A stretch of DNA of 38,543 nt, from contig JAJDUK010000049.1 of NCBI GenBank assembly GCA_022826665.1, positions 1-38,543 on the forward strand, written 5' to 3'. The stretch's first letter is position 1; each line of letters starts with the position of its first letter. Origin of the DNA: Alphaproteobacteria bacterium. Its GTDB lineage: Bacteria; Pseudomonadota; Alphaproteobacteria; UBA828. The notes beneath the pieces were generated by a model, which was not told where the DNA came from, did not search any database, and saw only the letters and a program-made list of their open reading frames with translations. Position numbers and translations under genes: made by a program. Positions 21,333 through 29,418 of this stretch are shown here, piece by piece.

Positions 21333-22376
21333 TCAGAAGCTGTAGCGGAGCGAGAACACCGCCCTCGTGTCCCTCGTATCGGTGGGGCGTATGCCGGCAG
21401 AATCCGTGCCGGCTCTCGCGTGGTTGAGACCCAGATTGGCCGAGAGCCCGCGCGCCACGTCGTACTGGACGCCGAGGCCGTACGACGACTCGCTTTCGCC
21501 CTCGACCCACCCGTAGTGGGCCCCCAGCGACCAGCTGAGGACATCGGTCTTCGAGTGCACCCCCGCGGACACGTAGGGCCGGTCCGCATCAGCAACGCGC
21601 GACGAAAGGCGCTCGAAGCCTAGCCCGACATCGAATGTCGTGCTGCCGTAAACTACTTCGCCGACGGCGCCGATGGCCGTGGACTCGAACGCGGGCCCCC
21701 CCCCCCCGGGGGAGCCGGGCGCGTGGACGCCCTCGCTGAAGCGCGCCGTCAGCCGGTAGTCGGTATCGTCGATCGGCCGTTGAAACGTTGCGCCCACGTC
21801 GAATTGGCTGTCCTCGTCCACGATGGCGCCGATTACCCAGGGGCCGAACCGCCCAGTGTAGCCACCGCCCCATTCGGCGTGCCGGCCGAGGACGTCGTCG
21901 AATTCCAGCTCGCCGTTGCCGGCCCCGCGTCGGCGGCGCGTCCCTTCGCGAACCACGCCCGAGACGTTGCCGGCGACGACCGCGCCCCACATGCCGCCAA
22001 CGGAAATCGCGGCGTTATCCGTGTAGTTCTCGTCGGTCGCGGAGTTCAGCGCCTCGTCGGTCTCGTACTGCCCGAAATAGGCCGCGTTGACGCGCCACCT
22101 GTTCTGGAGCTGGACCAGCGCTGTGACCTGCATGTTGCCGATGAAACCGGCCTCGGCGTCGTTGTCCTCCTCCAGGTCCAGTGTAACCGGCGTATCGATC
22201 AGGCCGTTCAGCACCAGCGTCACGTCGCCGATCTCGGTCGCGAGCGGCTCCTCCATCGATGACAGGCGCTCGTAGTTGATGGAAATGTCCTGCGCTTCGG
22301 CCAGGCTTGCCGTGGCCGCGATCGCGATAGCCGCAGCTCCACACGGCAGGGTGGATCCCGTTCCCAAAACTCGCAT
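21333..22376 (-). CDS. outer-membrane beta-barrel (porin-like) protein
   Basis: Predicted 347 residues. An N-terminal signal (AIAIAATASLAEA, then QDI) precedes alternating short beta strands with many Gly, Tyr, Asp and aromatic residues. It ends FSLRYSF with the terminal Phe needed for outer-membrane insertion. The make-up resembles alphaproteobacterial porins (GFIGNMQVTALVQLQNRWRVNAAYFG and similar text). The start is three bases after the stop of the haloperoxidase gene, so both are one transcript. A C12 tract at 21696-21707 encodes GGGG in a loop and is in frame. Confidence 0.72.
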   Translation of the reverse strand: MRVLGTGSTLPCGAAAIAIAATASLAEAQDISINYERLSSMEEPLATEIGDVTLVLNGLIDTPVTLDLEEDNDAEAGFIGNMQVTALVQLQNRWRVNAAYFGQYETDEALNSATDENYTDNAAISVGGMWGAVVAGNVSGVVREGTRRRRGAGNGELEFDDVLGRHAEWGGGYTGRFGPWVIGAIVDEDSQFDVGATFQRPIDDTDYRLTARFSEGVHAPGSPGGGGPAFESTAIGAVGEVVYGSTTFDVGLGFERLSSRVADADRPYVSAGVHSKTDVLSWSLGAHYGWVEGESESSYGLGVQYDVARGLSANLGLNHARAGTDSAGIRPTDTRDTRAVFSLRYSF

Positions 22377-22379
22377 GGT

Positions 22380-23753
22380 CTAGGCCCGTCTGGGGAAGGT
22401 GGAATGGAAGGCCTGGCGCGCGATTGCCCTGCCCGCCTTCGCCGCTTCCGTGTGATCGATCTCCCAATGCACGCCGCCGTAGAGCCGGCTCATGCCGTTC
22501 TCTTCCGCCACCTGGCTCAGGCTCGTCCAGTGGCGGGTGACGCCGCGCAGCGGCGGCCACAACACGAGATCGGGCGAGCCGCCCGAGAACGAGACGTCGT
22601 CGCGGCCGTAGATCAGCGCGATCATCTCGGCGCCGGCGGCAGCGAAGGTCGAATGCCCCGACGGGTAGGCGGGGAATTCCGGGGTCGGAATGTAGCTGCG
22701 CCAGTCGGCCTGCCTGACCACGCGCGGATCGGGGTTTCCGAACTCCGGCGCCCTGGCGCGAACGGCGCTCTCCGGGCGAAGGATGTCGTGATAGCTCTTG
22801 CTGTCCCACGCGTAGATGGACGCATCGCACTGCGTCATGCCGATCAGCGCGAAGGCGCGGGCGAGATCGATGAAGTCGAGGCCGCGATCCTGCAGGAGCT
22901 GAACGCCGATACAGATCATGTGGCCCGACGGTGTTATGCCCCACGGCCCGTCTTCCCAGAACATCGCGATTTCGGACTGATCCTCGGTTCGCACGGTGCT
23001 GTTTTCGCAGCCCAGGTGGCGGATCATGTCGAATTCGTCGGCGAACGCGGGGCTTGCCGGATCGTGGAAGTCAGGCGCGCGAAACTGGGCGCCGCTTGTC
23101 ATCGTCCAGGGCGTGATCTGCCCGTGGCCCGGATAGAGCATCCGATCGAAAGAAGCGAAGGCCGGTCCCGGCCGGGCGCTGTAGAAGGGCCCGGTCGGGC
23201 GCCATCGCAGCGAATCCGTGCGCCTCTCGTAGCGGCCGAGATAGTAGTTGACCTTGCTGGGCTCGGACCCGTCGCCGGTCCGCATCTCGAGCACGCGCTG
23301 GCCGACCCTACGGCCCCACTCGACCCCCAGCGTCTTGGCTTCGCTGCCGGGGAAACGGTTCAGAAAAGCGATCCTCTCCAGGAGGAACGGCTGCTGGAAC
23401 GCTTCGGCCGCGGCGATGGTGAACGCGACGCCGTAGGCGACCTCGGGATCCGCTTCGCGGGGGCCGGCGCCGATCCCGAACGGCTCGTGATAGGTCTGCG
23501 TGATGCCGTTCGCCGCGAGGAAACCGGCGGCCATCGGCACGGAGCATACGTACGCGGCCCGCGGCGGGGGAATTCTCTGGTCCCTTACCTGCTGCAAGGC
23601 CGCATCAACCCAATCGAAGACCGCGGTGCGGTTCTGCGGCTTCAAGACCTGGCTCGTATAGGACGAGCTGCCTTCAGAAAAGCTGGCACATCCTGCCAGT
23701 GGGAGTGCCGTTGCGGCCAAGGTAGCCGCGAGAAACTGTCGCCTCGAGGGCAT
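22380..23753 (-). CDS. vanadium-dependent haloperoxidase/PAP2-type lipoprotein
   Basis: Predicted 457 residues from the ATG at 23753 with GGAGA upstream; a GTG lies one codon earlier. The N terminus has a twin-arginine motif (SRRQFLAA) and a lipobox (LAGC, C22), so it is a Tat-exported lipoprotein. The vanadate/phosphate site of the family is complete: K319 and R326 in SKSYHDILRPESAVR, S365-G366-H367 in PAYPSGHS, and R423 and H429 in SRLYGGVHWEID. Enzymes of this type oxidise halides with peroxide, and relatives are acid phosphatases; substrate cannot be told from sequence. It is the first gene of a pair with a porin-like gene. Confidence 0.88.
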   Translation of the reverse strand: MPSRRQFLAATLAATALPLAGCASFSEGSSSYTSQVLKPQNRTAVFDWVDAALQQVRDQRIPPPRAAYVCSVPMAAGFLAANGITQTYHEPFGIGAGPREADPEVAYGVAFTIAAAEAFQQPFLLERIAFLNRFPGSEAKTLGVEWGRRVGQRVLEMRTGDGSEPSKVNYYLGRYERRTDSLRWRPTGPFYSARPGPAFASFDRMLYPGHGQITPWTMTSGAQFRAPDFHDPASPAFADEFDMIRHLGCENSTVRTEDQSEIAMFWEDGPWGITPSGHMICIGVQLLQDRGLDFIDLARAFALIGMTQCDASIYAWDSKSYHDILRPESAVRARAPEFGNPDPRVVRQADWRSYIPTPEFPAYPSGHSTFAAAGAEMIALIYGRDDVSFSGGSPDLVLWPPLRGVTRHWTSLSQVAEENGMSRLYGGVHWEIDHTEAAKAGRAIARQAFHSTFPRRA

Positions 23754-24408
23754 CACTGGTTCTCCGTTTCTGGTGGGGACACTTCATCCAAGACGCCGTT
23801 GATATGCGGCACACACGTTCCAGTCTTGTGCCCTGCTTTAGCGTGGCGCAGCATGTAAGGGTTGGGAGCGGAACGAAACTATCCTGAATGAGAACAAGAA
23901 AGTATTTTCGGATATACCTCACTCAATCTGATTCAAATGTACCACTTGGACGGCATACTGTTTGTCCTGACCGGCGATCAACAGGATCGCTTTGGTCGGT
24001 GTTTGGCCAGGGTCGGGTCGGCGGTTCCGTCATCGCCTGTCTAACCCTGCGAGGCGCTCAAGTGATTTTATAATGTTTCATATCGCTTCCTACAAGCACC
24101 GGTGGATCGACGGCCACGACGTGATCCACCGCATGACCTTCAACGAGAGAAAACGATTAAGATCACAGGACGGGCAGCGCTGGCTGGTGCGGTGGCGCTG
24201 ATCGCGCCGGCGGCAGTTCAAGCAGGGCTGCCGGCCGATGGTCGCACGCTTCGTGCCGCGAGCTGACGTGAGCCGGGATGCGGGCGGACGCCGGGATACA
24301 TCGGTACCGGGACCGGCTTCGCAGCGGCCTTGGCCGCGATGCAGGAAAGAGATCGGGATTCGTGAGAAGCTCCCGACGGGCACGCCCATCGTGCAAGGAG
24401 GCCATGCC
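23754..24408. other. lower-GC intergenic region with a decayed signal-peptide frame
   Basis: No intact gene. An inverted repeat CGGTGGATC (24100-24108) / GATCCACCG (24123-24131) is present. From an ATT at 24156 the + strand reads KITGRAALAGAVALIAPAAVQAG, a signal-peptide-like text that stops after about 36 codons at TGA, probably the remnant of a secreted-protein gene. The haloperoxidase promoter must lie between 23754 and about 23950, where the sequence is AT-rich. Confidence 0.4.
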
Positions 24409-24918
24409 ATGATCCGATCGACGGCAGTCGCCTGCGCCGTCCTGCTCCTGTCCGCCACCTCGGCCACCGCGCAATGGCGAACCCTGCAAAGCCTGGACGA
24501 GGAAAGCGGCGAAAGCGTGACGCTGGCGCGCGCAAGTGGGCTCGAAGGACGCCTCTCCCTGCACGTCACCTGCCAGCAGGGCTACTACGTTCTCGCCCCG
24601 GGCTTCGACGATGACGTGAAGTTCGACGACACCACGGTCGAGATGCGCTGGGACGGCGGGCCGGCCGAGCGCATTTGGCTCTTGCCGGACTACGACGACG
24701 AAGTCCTCTACCTGACGACGTGGCCGGGCGAAGAAAGCTCGCTGCGTTACGACCCGGAAGCTCTGGCCGTTTTCCGCAAGTTCCGGAGCTACCGAACCTG
24801 GGATGTGAAGGTGACACGGCACCCAAACAGGGAAGTCACCGAACGCTTCGACCTCGGCGGTGCCGCGCAGGCGCTCGACAGCCTTCGGTGCGGAGCAGAC
24901 CGTCGAGCCCCCGAATAG
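24409..24918 (+). CDS. small secreted protein of unknown function
   Basis: Predicted 169 residues with a strong AAGGAGG ribosome site eight bases before the ATG. Residues 1-22 are a Sec signal peptide (ATSATA, then QWRT). The rest is rich in beta-type text: ESGESVTLARAS, RLSLHVTCQQGYYVLAPGF, TTVEMRWDGGPAERIWLLPD, then REVTERFDLGGAAQALDSLRC. Two Cys (in HVTC and SLRC) may pair. The pattern recalls small periplasmic proteins of the VasI/TagO or IalB type, but the match is loose. Monocistronic as far as visible. Confidence 0.7.
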   Translation: MIRSTAVACAVLLLSATSATAQWRTLQSLDEESGESVTLARASGLEGRLSLHVTCQQGYYVLAPGFDDDVKFDDTTVEMRWDGGPAERIWLLPDYDDEVLYLTTWPGEESSLRYDPEALAVFRKFRSYRTWDVKVTRHPNREVTERFDLGGAAQALDSLRCGADRRAPE

Positions 24919-25420
24919 TGCGCCGGTCGTGTGGATGAAGGCATGCGTATGCGGTTCGCATCCTGGCCTCGGGGAGGGGAGGGCCGGGCCGCGGCTCGGG
25001 AATCAGCGGTGTTGGGTATTCCAGGAACTCAAAGAGCCCCGCCGCTGGGGCGGGTCGACAACGCGTGGAAGGCGGGTCGGTCAGAATGCGATAGAGCGGT
25101 CCTCAGGAGCGATCTCCTCGACTTTCGGTTGGTGGAACGTGAGCGTGGCCGCCGCTTGCGGGCGCTGTTCAGGACGACCAAGATTTTCGATATTCGGAAA
25201 GTTGTGGCGGAAATCCTACAGAATCGCTGATTCGTGTACGCAGGAATGCGAAATCTGGTTGCGCCTATGTGGTACCTGGAATTTGGAGAAATGCGACAGT
25301 GATTTCGAAGCTTCTCTATAACCTGCTGATAAAAGACATATTATCGTCCCACTCTCTTGACCTACTCCGGTGTTGCAAATATCCATCTGACAAAGCACCA
25401 TGGTCCGGGGCAAGGGTCGG
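24919..25420. other. gene-poor stretch before the amidase 3' end
   Basis: About 500 bases. The GC content falls after 25150. No frame has recognisable motifs. The + frame 24931-25230 (ending VVAEILQNR) has no ribosome site or family match. A GC hairpin-like block lies near 25036-25060. Confidence 0.4.
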
Positions 25421-26824
25421 CTAAGCCCCGAGGCCCGGCGGCACGCGCCGGTGCCAGTCGGTGGCCTGCTCGTAGGCCTGACCGATCCGGAGCGCCGTCG
25501 CCTCGTCCCGTTCGCGGCAGACGATGTGCAGCGACGTCGGCAGCCCGCTCGCGCTGGCGCCGTTGGGCACCACCAGGGCGCACCATTCCAGCCAGTTGAC
25601 CATGCGCGTGAAGTGGGCGGGCGTCTGGGTCTGGTCGATGGCGTCCACAGCCGGCGCCGGCGTGAGCGTGCCCGGCGTGAGCAGGGCGTCGAAGCCTTCC
25701 ATCGCCGCGAGAGCCGCCCGCTTGTCGTCATCGCGCTCCCGGATCATCGCCATGTACTCGACCGCAGAGACGCCGCGGCCGAGACGGATGCGCGGACGCA
25801 CGTCGTCGTCGATGGGAAGCGACTCGTCGTCTACCAGCGCGCCCACGTGGAAGTAGCCCTCCGTGCCGATCAGCTTGCCCACGCGGTTGCCGTACTCGGC
25901 GGCAGAGCGCGGCAGCGCCAGCGTCTCGCACCGGGCGCCGGCCTGCTCGAGCACCTCCACTGAGGCGTCGAAAGCCGCGAGCACCTCGGCATCCACGCCG
26001 TGCCGCTCGGCCTTGGCCATGACTCCCAGGCGAAGCCCGGCGACGCCCTGCCGCAGCGCGGGGAACACATCGGCGTGCACGTGGCGCCGTGTCGTCGGAT
26101 CGGCGGGATCGGGCCCCTGCAGCACCATGTAGAGGTGTGCTGCGTCCTCCACCGTCCGCGTCATGGGGCCGGGCGTGTCGAGGGTGTGCGAGAGCGGCGC
26201 CACGCCGGCGGCGCTGACCTGCCCGATGGTCGCCTTGAGCCCGGCGAGCCCGCACCAGGCCGACGGAATGCGCACCGAGCCTCCGGTGTCGGTGCCGATG
26301 GCCCAGGGCGCAAGGCGCGCGGCGACCGAGACGCCGGAGCCGCTGCTGGAGCCGCCGGGCGCGCGGTGCACGTCGGCATCCCACGGATTGCGCGGCGTGC
26401 CCATGTGCCGGTTGGTGCCCCAGCCGCCCATGGCGAATTCCACGGTGTTGGCCTTGCCGATGACGATCATGCCGGCCTCGATCAACCGTCGCGCGAGCGT
26501 CGCGGTCGTGGGCGAGACGCGGTCCGCCCAGTGCCTGCTGCCGATCGTGGTGATGCGGCCTTCCATGTCGATGATGTCCTTCAGCGCGATCGGCACCCCG
26601 TGCCAGGGGCCGATGCCGTGGCCCGCGCGGATCGCCTTGTGCGCGGCCTCGGCGGCGGCGCGCGCATCCTCGCGGTAGACCGCAGCGAAGGCGTGCAGCC
26701 GTTCGTCGTGCGCGTCGATCCTCTCGAGCAGGGCGTCGACCAGATCGACCGGGCTGAGCCGCCCGGCCTGGATCGCCTCGCTGGCTTCGGTCGCGGTGAG
26801 GAACGCCGGATTCGATGACGACAT
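25421..26824 (-). CDS. amidase-signature enzyme
   Basis: Predicted 467 residues. The amidase-signature Ser-cisSer-Lys triad is present: K82 in PIALKD, the Gly/Ser-rich loop PGGSSSGSG (residues 156-164) with the cis-Ser, and the nucleophile S183 in GTDTGGSVRIP. It hydrolyses a carboxamide to acid and ammonia; the substrate cannot be read from sequence. AGGGAG lies before the ATG. It is the last gene of the minus-strand transport/catabolism arm and follows the VOC gene by 33 bases. Confidence 0.9.
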   Translation of the reverse strand: MSSSNPAFLTATEASEAIQAGRLSPVDLVDALLERIDAHDERLHAFAAVYREDARAAAEAAHKAIRAGHGIGPWHGVPIALKDIIDMEGRITTIGSRHWADRVSPTTATLARRLIEAGMIVIGKANTVEFAMGGWGTNRHMGTPRNPWDADVHRAPGGSSSGSGVSVAARLAPWAIGTDTGGSVRIPSAWCGLAGLKATIGQVSAAGVAPLSHTLDTPGPMTRTVEDAAHLYMVLQGPDPADPTTRRHVHADVFPALRQGVAGLRLGVMAKAERHGVDAEVLAAFDASVEVLEQAGARCETLALPRSAAEYGNRVGKLIGTEGYFHVGALVDDESLPIDDDVRPRIRLGRGVSAVEYMAMIRERDDDKRAALAAMEGFDALLTPGTLTPAPAVDAIDQTQTPAHFTRMVNWLEWCALVVPNGASASGLPTSLHIVCRERDEATALRIGQAYEQATDWHRRVPPGLGA

Positions 26825-26857
26825 GGGGGACTCCCTGAAGAGCGAGAATACGTGTTG

Positions 26858-27274
26858 TCAGGCGAGGACGGCAGGCGCGCCGGTCTCGGGCCCCAGGTCC
26901 TCGCCGTAGTGCGTGATGGCGCCGGTGGTGTGGAAGGTCTCCCACGCCACGCCCTCGGGATCGAAGACCCAGGTCTTGTCGCCGCGCGCGTAGCAGCAAT
27001 TCGCGTCCGCCTGATCGACGTGGCGCTCGCCCGCCGCCTTGAGGCGCCCGGCAAGCGTGTCCAGCTCGTCGGCGCTCTCGGTCTGGATGCCGAGATGGTC
27101 GACCCCGGGGCTGCCGCAGCGCGTCGAGATCGAGAGGTTGAGGCGGGGATCCTCCAGCATCCACTTCGCGTAGTCCTGCTTCAGCACCGTCGGCCCGGTG
27201 CCGAAGAGGGTCGTGTAGAACCCGACCGAGCGGTCGAGGTCGGTGACCGTGATGTTGATGTGGACGCGCTTCAT
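26858..27274 (-). CDS. VOC-family metalloprotein of ArsI/CadI type
   Basis: Predicted 138 residues from the ATG at 27274 with GAGG upstream. Two VOC beta-alpha-beta modules: MKRVHINITVTDLDRSVGFYTTLFG and, after VDHLGIQTESADELD, the segment ANCCYARGDKTWVFDPEGVAWETFH. The Cys pair in NCCYA and the HINITVTD/VDHLGIQ/WETF metal positions match ArsI (C-As lyase) and CadI proteins. ArsI cleaves trivalent organoarsenicals. In this amide operon the role is unclear: it could be a hitch-hiking resistance gene or a ring-cleaving VOC enzyme. Confidence 0.8.
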   Translation of the reverse strand: MKRVHINITVTDLDRSVGFYTTLFGTGPTVLKQDYAKWMLEDPRLNLSISTRCGSPGVDHLGIQTESADELDTLAGRLKAAGERHVDQADANCCYARGDKTWVFDPEGVAWETFHTTGAITHYGEDLGPETGAPAVLA

Positions 27275-27503
27275 GATCCTCACTCCGCCGCCTGCGGCCC
27301 GCGCCGGCAGTGATACTCCGATCCACCGGCCCGTGCTACTGCAGTGCGCGTCGGGCATCAGTGTCGCCGGAGACCGCCCTGCCCACCTCACCTTGTCCCT
27401 CTCGCCGAGCGCGGCTTTGCCTTTGAAAGTCTCCTATCGGATCTGTTCGGGCTGTTCGGTCTGGCGTCGAGCGGGGCGAGCGTGAAATCTCGCGAGCCTG
27501 GGC

Positions 27504-28379
27504 TCAGCCTGACTCGTCGGGTTTCTTCCCGTAGCGCGCTTGCACCGATCGAGCGCGGCCCGCGCGCCGCGCCTGCACGAAGTAGATCGCAACGAAGCTG
27601 ATGACGATGACGGCGAGCGAGAACACCGTGGTCATGGTGCCGACCGCGTAGAGCGAGGGCGTCGCTGCGGTTCCGGTGACGGCGACCATCTCGACCGGCA
27701 GCGTGTTCGCGGTCCCTGTCACCAGCGAGGTGCGCGGGAATTCGTCGTAGGAGAGGGTGAAGCCGAAGAGGCCGACGGCGATCATGCCCGGCGCCATGAT
27801 CGGAATGACAACGTTGCGCAGGTTCTGCCACTCGGTCGCGCCGAGGTCGCGTGCCGCCTCCTCCAGCGAGCGGTCGAAGCGGGCGAACACCGCCAGCATG
27901 ATCAGCACCCCGATCGGAATGGTCCAGCTCAGATGGGCGCCAAGCCCGCCGGACCACCACTGCGTCTGCATCTCCAGGTTGGCAAAGCCGAGGCCGATGC
28001 CGAGGCTCACCAGGAAGGAGGGCGCCACCAGACAGGTGATCACGAGATAGAAGAGGACCGTGCCGCCCACGAACCCTTTGCGATAGGCGAGGCCGGCAAG
28101 GAACGACACGAGGACCGTCAGCGCCATCACGATCAGCGCCAGAATTACCGAGCGGCCGAACGGCCAGCGGAAATCGCCGATATAGGTGGGGTCGATGACG
28201 TCCTTGAACCAATGGAGCGAGAATCCGGTCATCGGGAAGGTAAGCCCGCCCTGCGGCCCCTGGAAGGAGAGAATGGCGATCACCGCAATCGGGCCGTAGA
28301 GGAACAGCATGAACAGCCAAAAGAAGATCGTGCGCGGAATGAAGCCCGGCGCACGGCGGATCTTCTCGCCACTCTTCAT
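27504..28379 (-). CDS. ABC transporter permease, PotC-like
   Basis: Predicted 291 residues with about six transmembrane helices. The cytoplasmic EAA loop is EEAARDLGATEWQNLRNVVIP, which contacts the ATPase. Layout (short N-terminal tail, first helix at about residues 18-38, periplasmic loop, then five helices) is that of polyamine/spermidine-type PotC subunits. The start overlaps the stop of the other permease by four bases. It should pair with the PotB-like permease and the binding protein; the ATPase gene is not in the window. Confidence 0.9.
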   Translation of the reverse strand: MKSGEKIRRAPGFIPRTIFFWLFMLFLYGPIAVIAILSFQGPQGGLTFPMTGFSLHWFKDVIDPTYIGDFRWPFGRSVILALIVMALTVLVSFLAGLAYRKGFVGGTVLFYLVITCLVAPSFLVSLGIGLGFANLEMQTQWWSGGLGAHLSWTIPIGVLIMLAVFARFDRSLEEAARDLGATEWQNLRNVVIPIMAPGMIAVGLFGFTLSYDEFPRTSLVTGTANTLPVEMVAVTGTAATPSLYAVGTMTTVFSLAVIVISFVAIYFVQARRAGRARSVQARYGKKPDESG

Positions 28380-29254
28380 AGCTGTTTCCTCACGTCGACC
28401 ACGCTCATGATCCCGCCGACGATCATCAACAGCACGATCAGCAGCAGCACGGCGCTGGCACAGGCGAACGGATATTGCAGCACGTCCACCTGATTGCGCA
28501 TGGACATGAGCACCGTGCCGGCCTGGCCGCCGCTCAGCACCCGGATCGAGACGAAATCGCCCATCACCAGCGCGACTACGAAGATCGTGCCGATCGCGAT
28601 GCCAGGCTTGCAGAGCGGAACGATGATGTTGAAGAAGATTTGAATGGCGGAGGCGCCGGAATCGCGCGCTGCCTCGATCAGGGAGCGGTCGATCTTCGCC
28701 ATCACGTTGAAGAGCGGCGCCACCATGAACAGCGTGTACATGTGCACGTAGGAGACGATCACCGCGAACTCGGAGAACAGCAGGAACTCGAGCGGATCGT
28801 CGATCACCCCGATACCCTGCAACGCGCGGTTAAGCAGCCCTTCCTTACCGAGGAAGGGGATCCACGAGATCATGCGGACCACGCCGGAGGTCCAGAACGG
28901 CACCACGCTCAGCAGGAAGAGAAAAATCTTCCAGCGGAACGCGATGATATCGAAGACGAAGTAGTAGCTAAGTATAAATCCAAACACTAAAGTAACAGCC
29001 CAGGTTATTGCCGCTATCTTGAACGTGGCCAAATACGCTTCTAACGTATTGAATGAGGTGAAAATGCCTTCGTAGTTGTCGGTAACGAATCCGGGTTCCA
29101 TGAAGAACCCGTTGAAAATGTAGAAGCTGAAAATCAGGATGACGATGACCGGGCCGACCAGGAACAGAAGCAGCACAACGCTGAGCGGCGTGACCTGCAG
29201 CGCCGAGCTGTAGCGCTTGAGGTAAGGGGTCAGCGCGGAAACGGCGGCGTTCAT
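28376..29254 (-). CDS. ABC transporter permease, PotB-like
   Basis: Predicted 292 residues with about six membrane segments. EAA loop: IEAARDSGASAIQIFFNIIVP. PotB-type text includes PLSVVLLLFLVGPVIVILIFSF near the N terminus, RMISWIPFLGKEGLLN in the middle and GGQAGTVLMSMRNQ near the end. A local stretch at 28960-29060 has more A/T-ending codons than its neighbours. Coupled to the PotC-like gene by a four-base overlap and preceded by a hairpin after the binding-protein gene. Confidence 0.9.
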   Translation of the reverse strand: MNAAVSALTPYLKRYSSALQVTPLSVVLLLFLVGPVIVILIFSFYIFNGFFMEPGFVTDNYEGIFTSFNTLEAYLATFKIAAITWAVTLVFGFILSYYFVFDIIAFRWKIFLFLLSVVPFWTSGVVRMISWIPFLGKEGLLNRALQGIGVIDDPLEFLLFSEFAVIVSYVHMYTLFMVAPLFNVMAKIDRSLIEAARDSGASAIQIFFNIIVPLCKPGIAIGTIFVVALVMGDFVSIRVLSGGQAGTVLMSMRNQVDVLQYPFACASAVLLLIVLLMIVGGIMSVVDVRKQL

Positions 29255-29332
29255 CGCGTGAGCGGACCCGCCTCAGGCAGCGGAGCCGGACGGAGCACGC
29301 GCTTGCGCGTCTCTTCGCCCGGACACCCGCGC

Positions 29333-29378
29333 TGCCGCCCCCGCCATGTGCCGAAGAGCCGGTATCGCGGGGGCGGCA
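29333..29378 (-). promoter_or_regulatory. intra-operon hairpin after the binding-protein gene
   Basis: Perfect 12-bp stem TGCCGCCCCCGC / GCGGGGGCGGCA with a 22-base loop, 41 bases past the stop of the solute-binding gene and 79 bases before the permease start. Such stems often protect the upstream message or reduce distal expression, so that the binding protein is made in excess. Confidence 0.55.
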
Positions 29379-29418
29379 AGGTCAAACGTACTCACGGTCG
29401 CGACCGACTCGCGCACCG

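Noticed and set aside
21065-21427. + strand 120-codon frame with a basic KAKGKQRKRGERRERD stretch
   Set aside because: The end overlaps the barrel gene, there is no ribosome site, and the opposite strand reads a hydrophobic stretch equally well. Undecided, not called.
25728-27326. Long minus-strand frame across the amidase and VOC genes
   Set aside because: Shadow frame of two genes with clear catalytic motifs; no ribosome site or family pattern.
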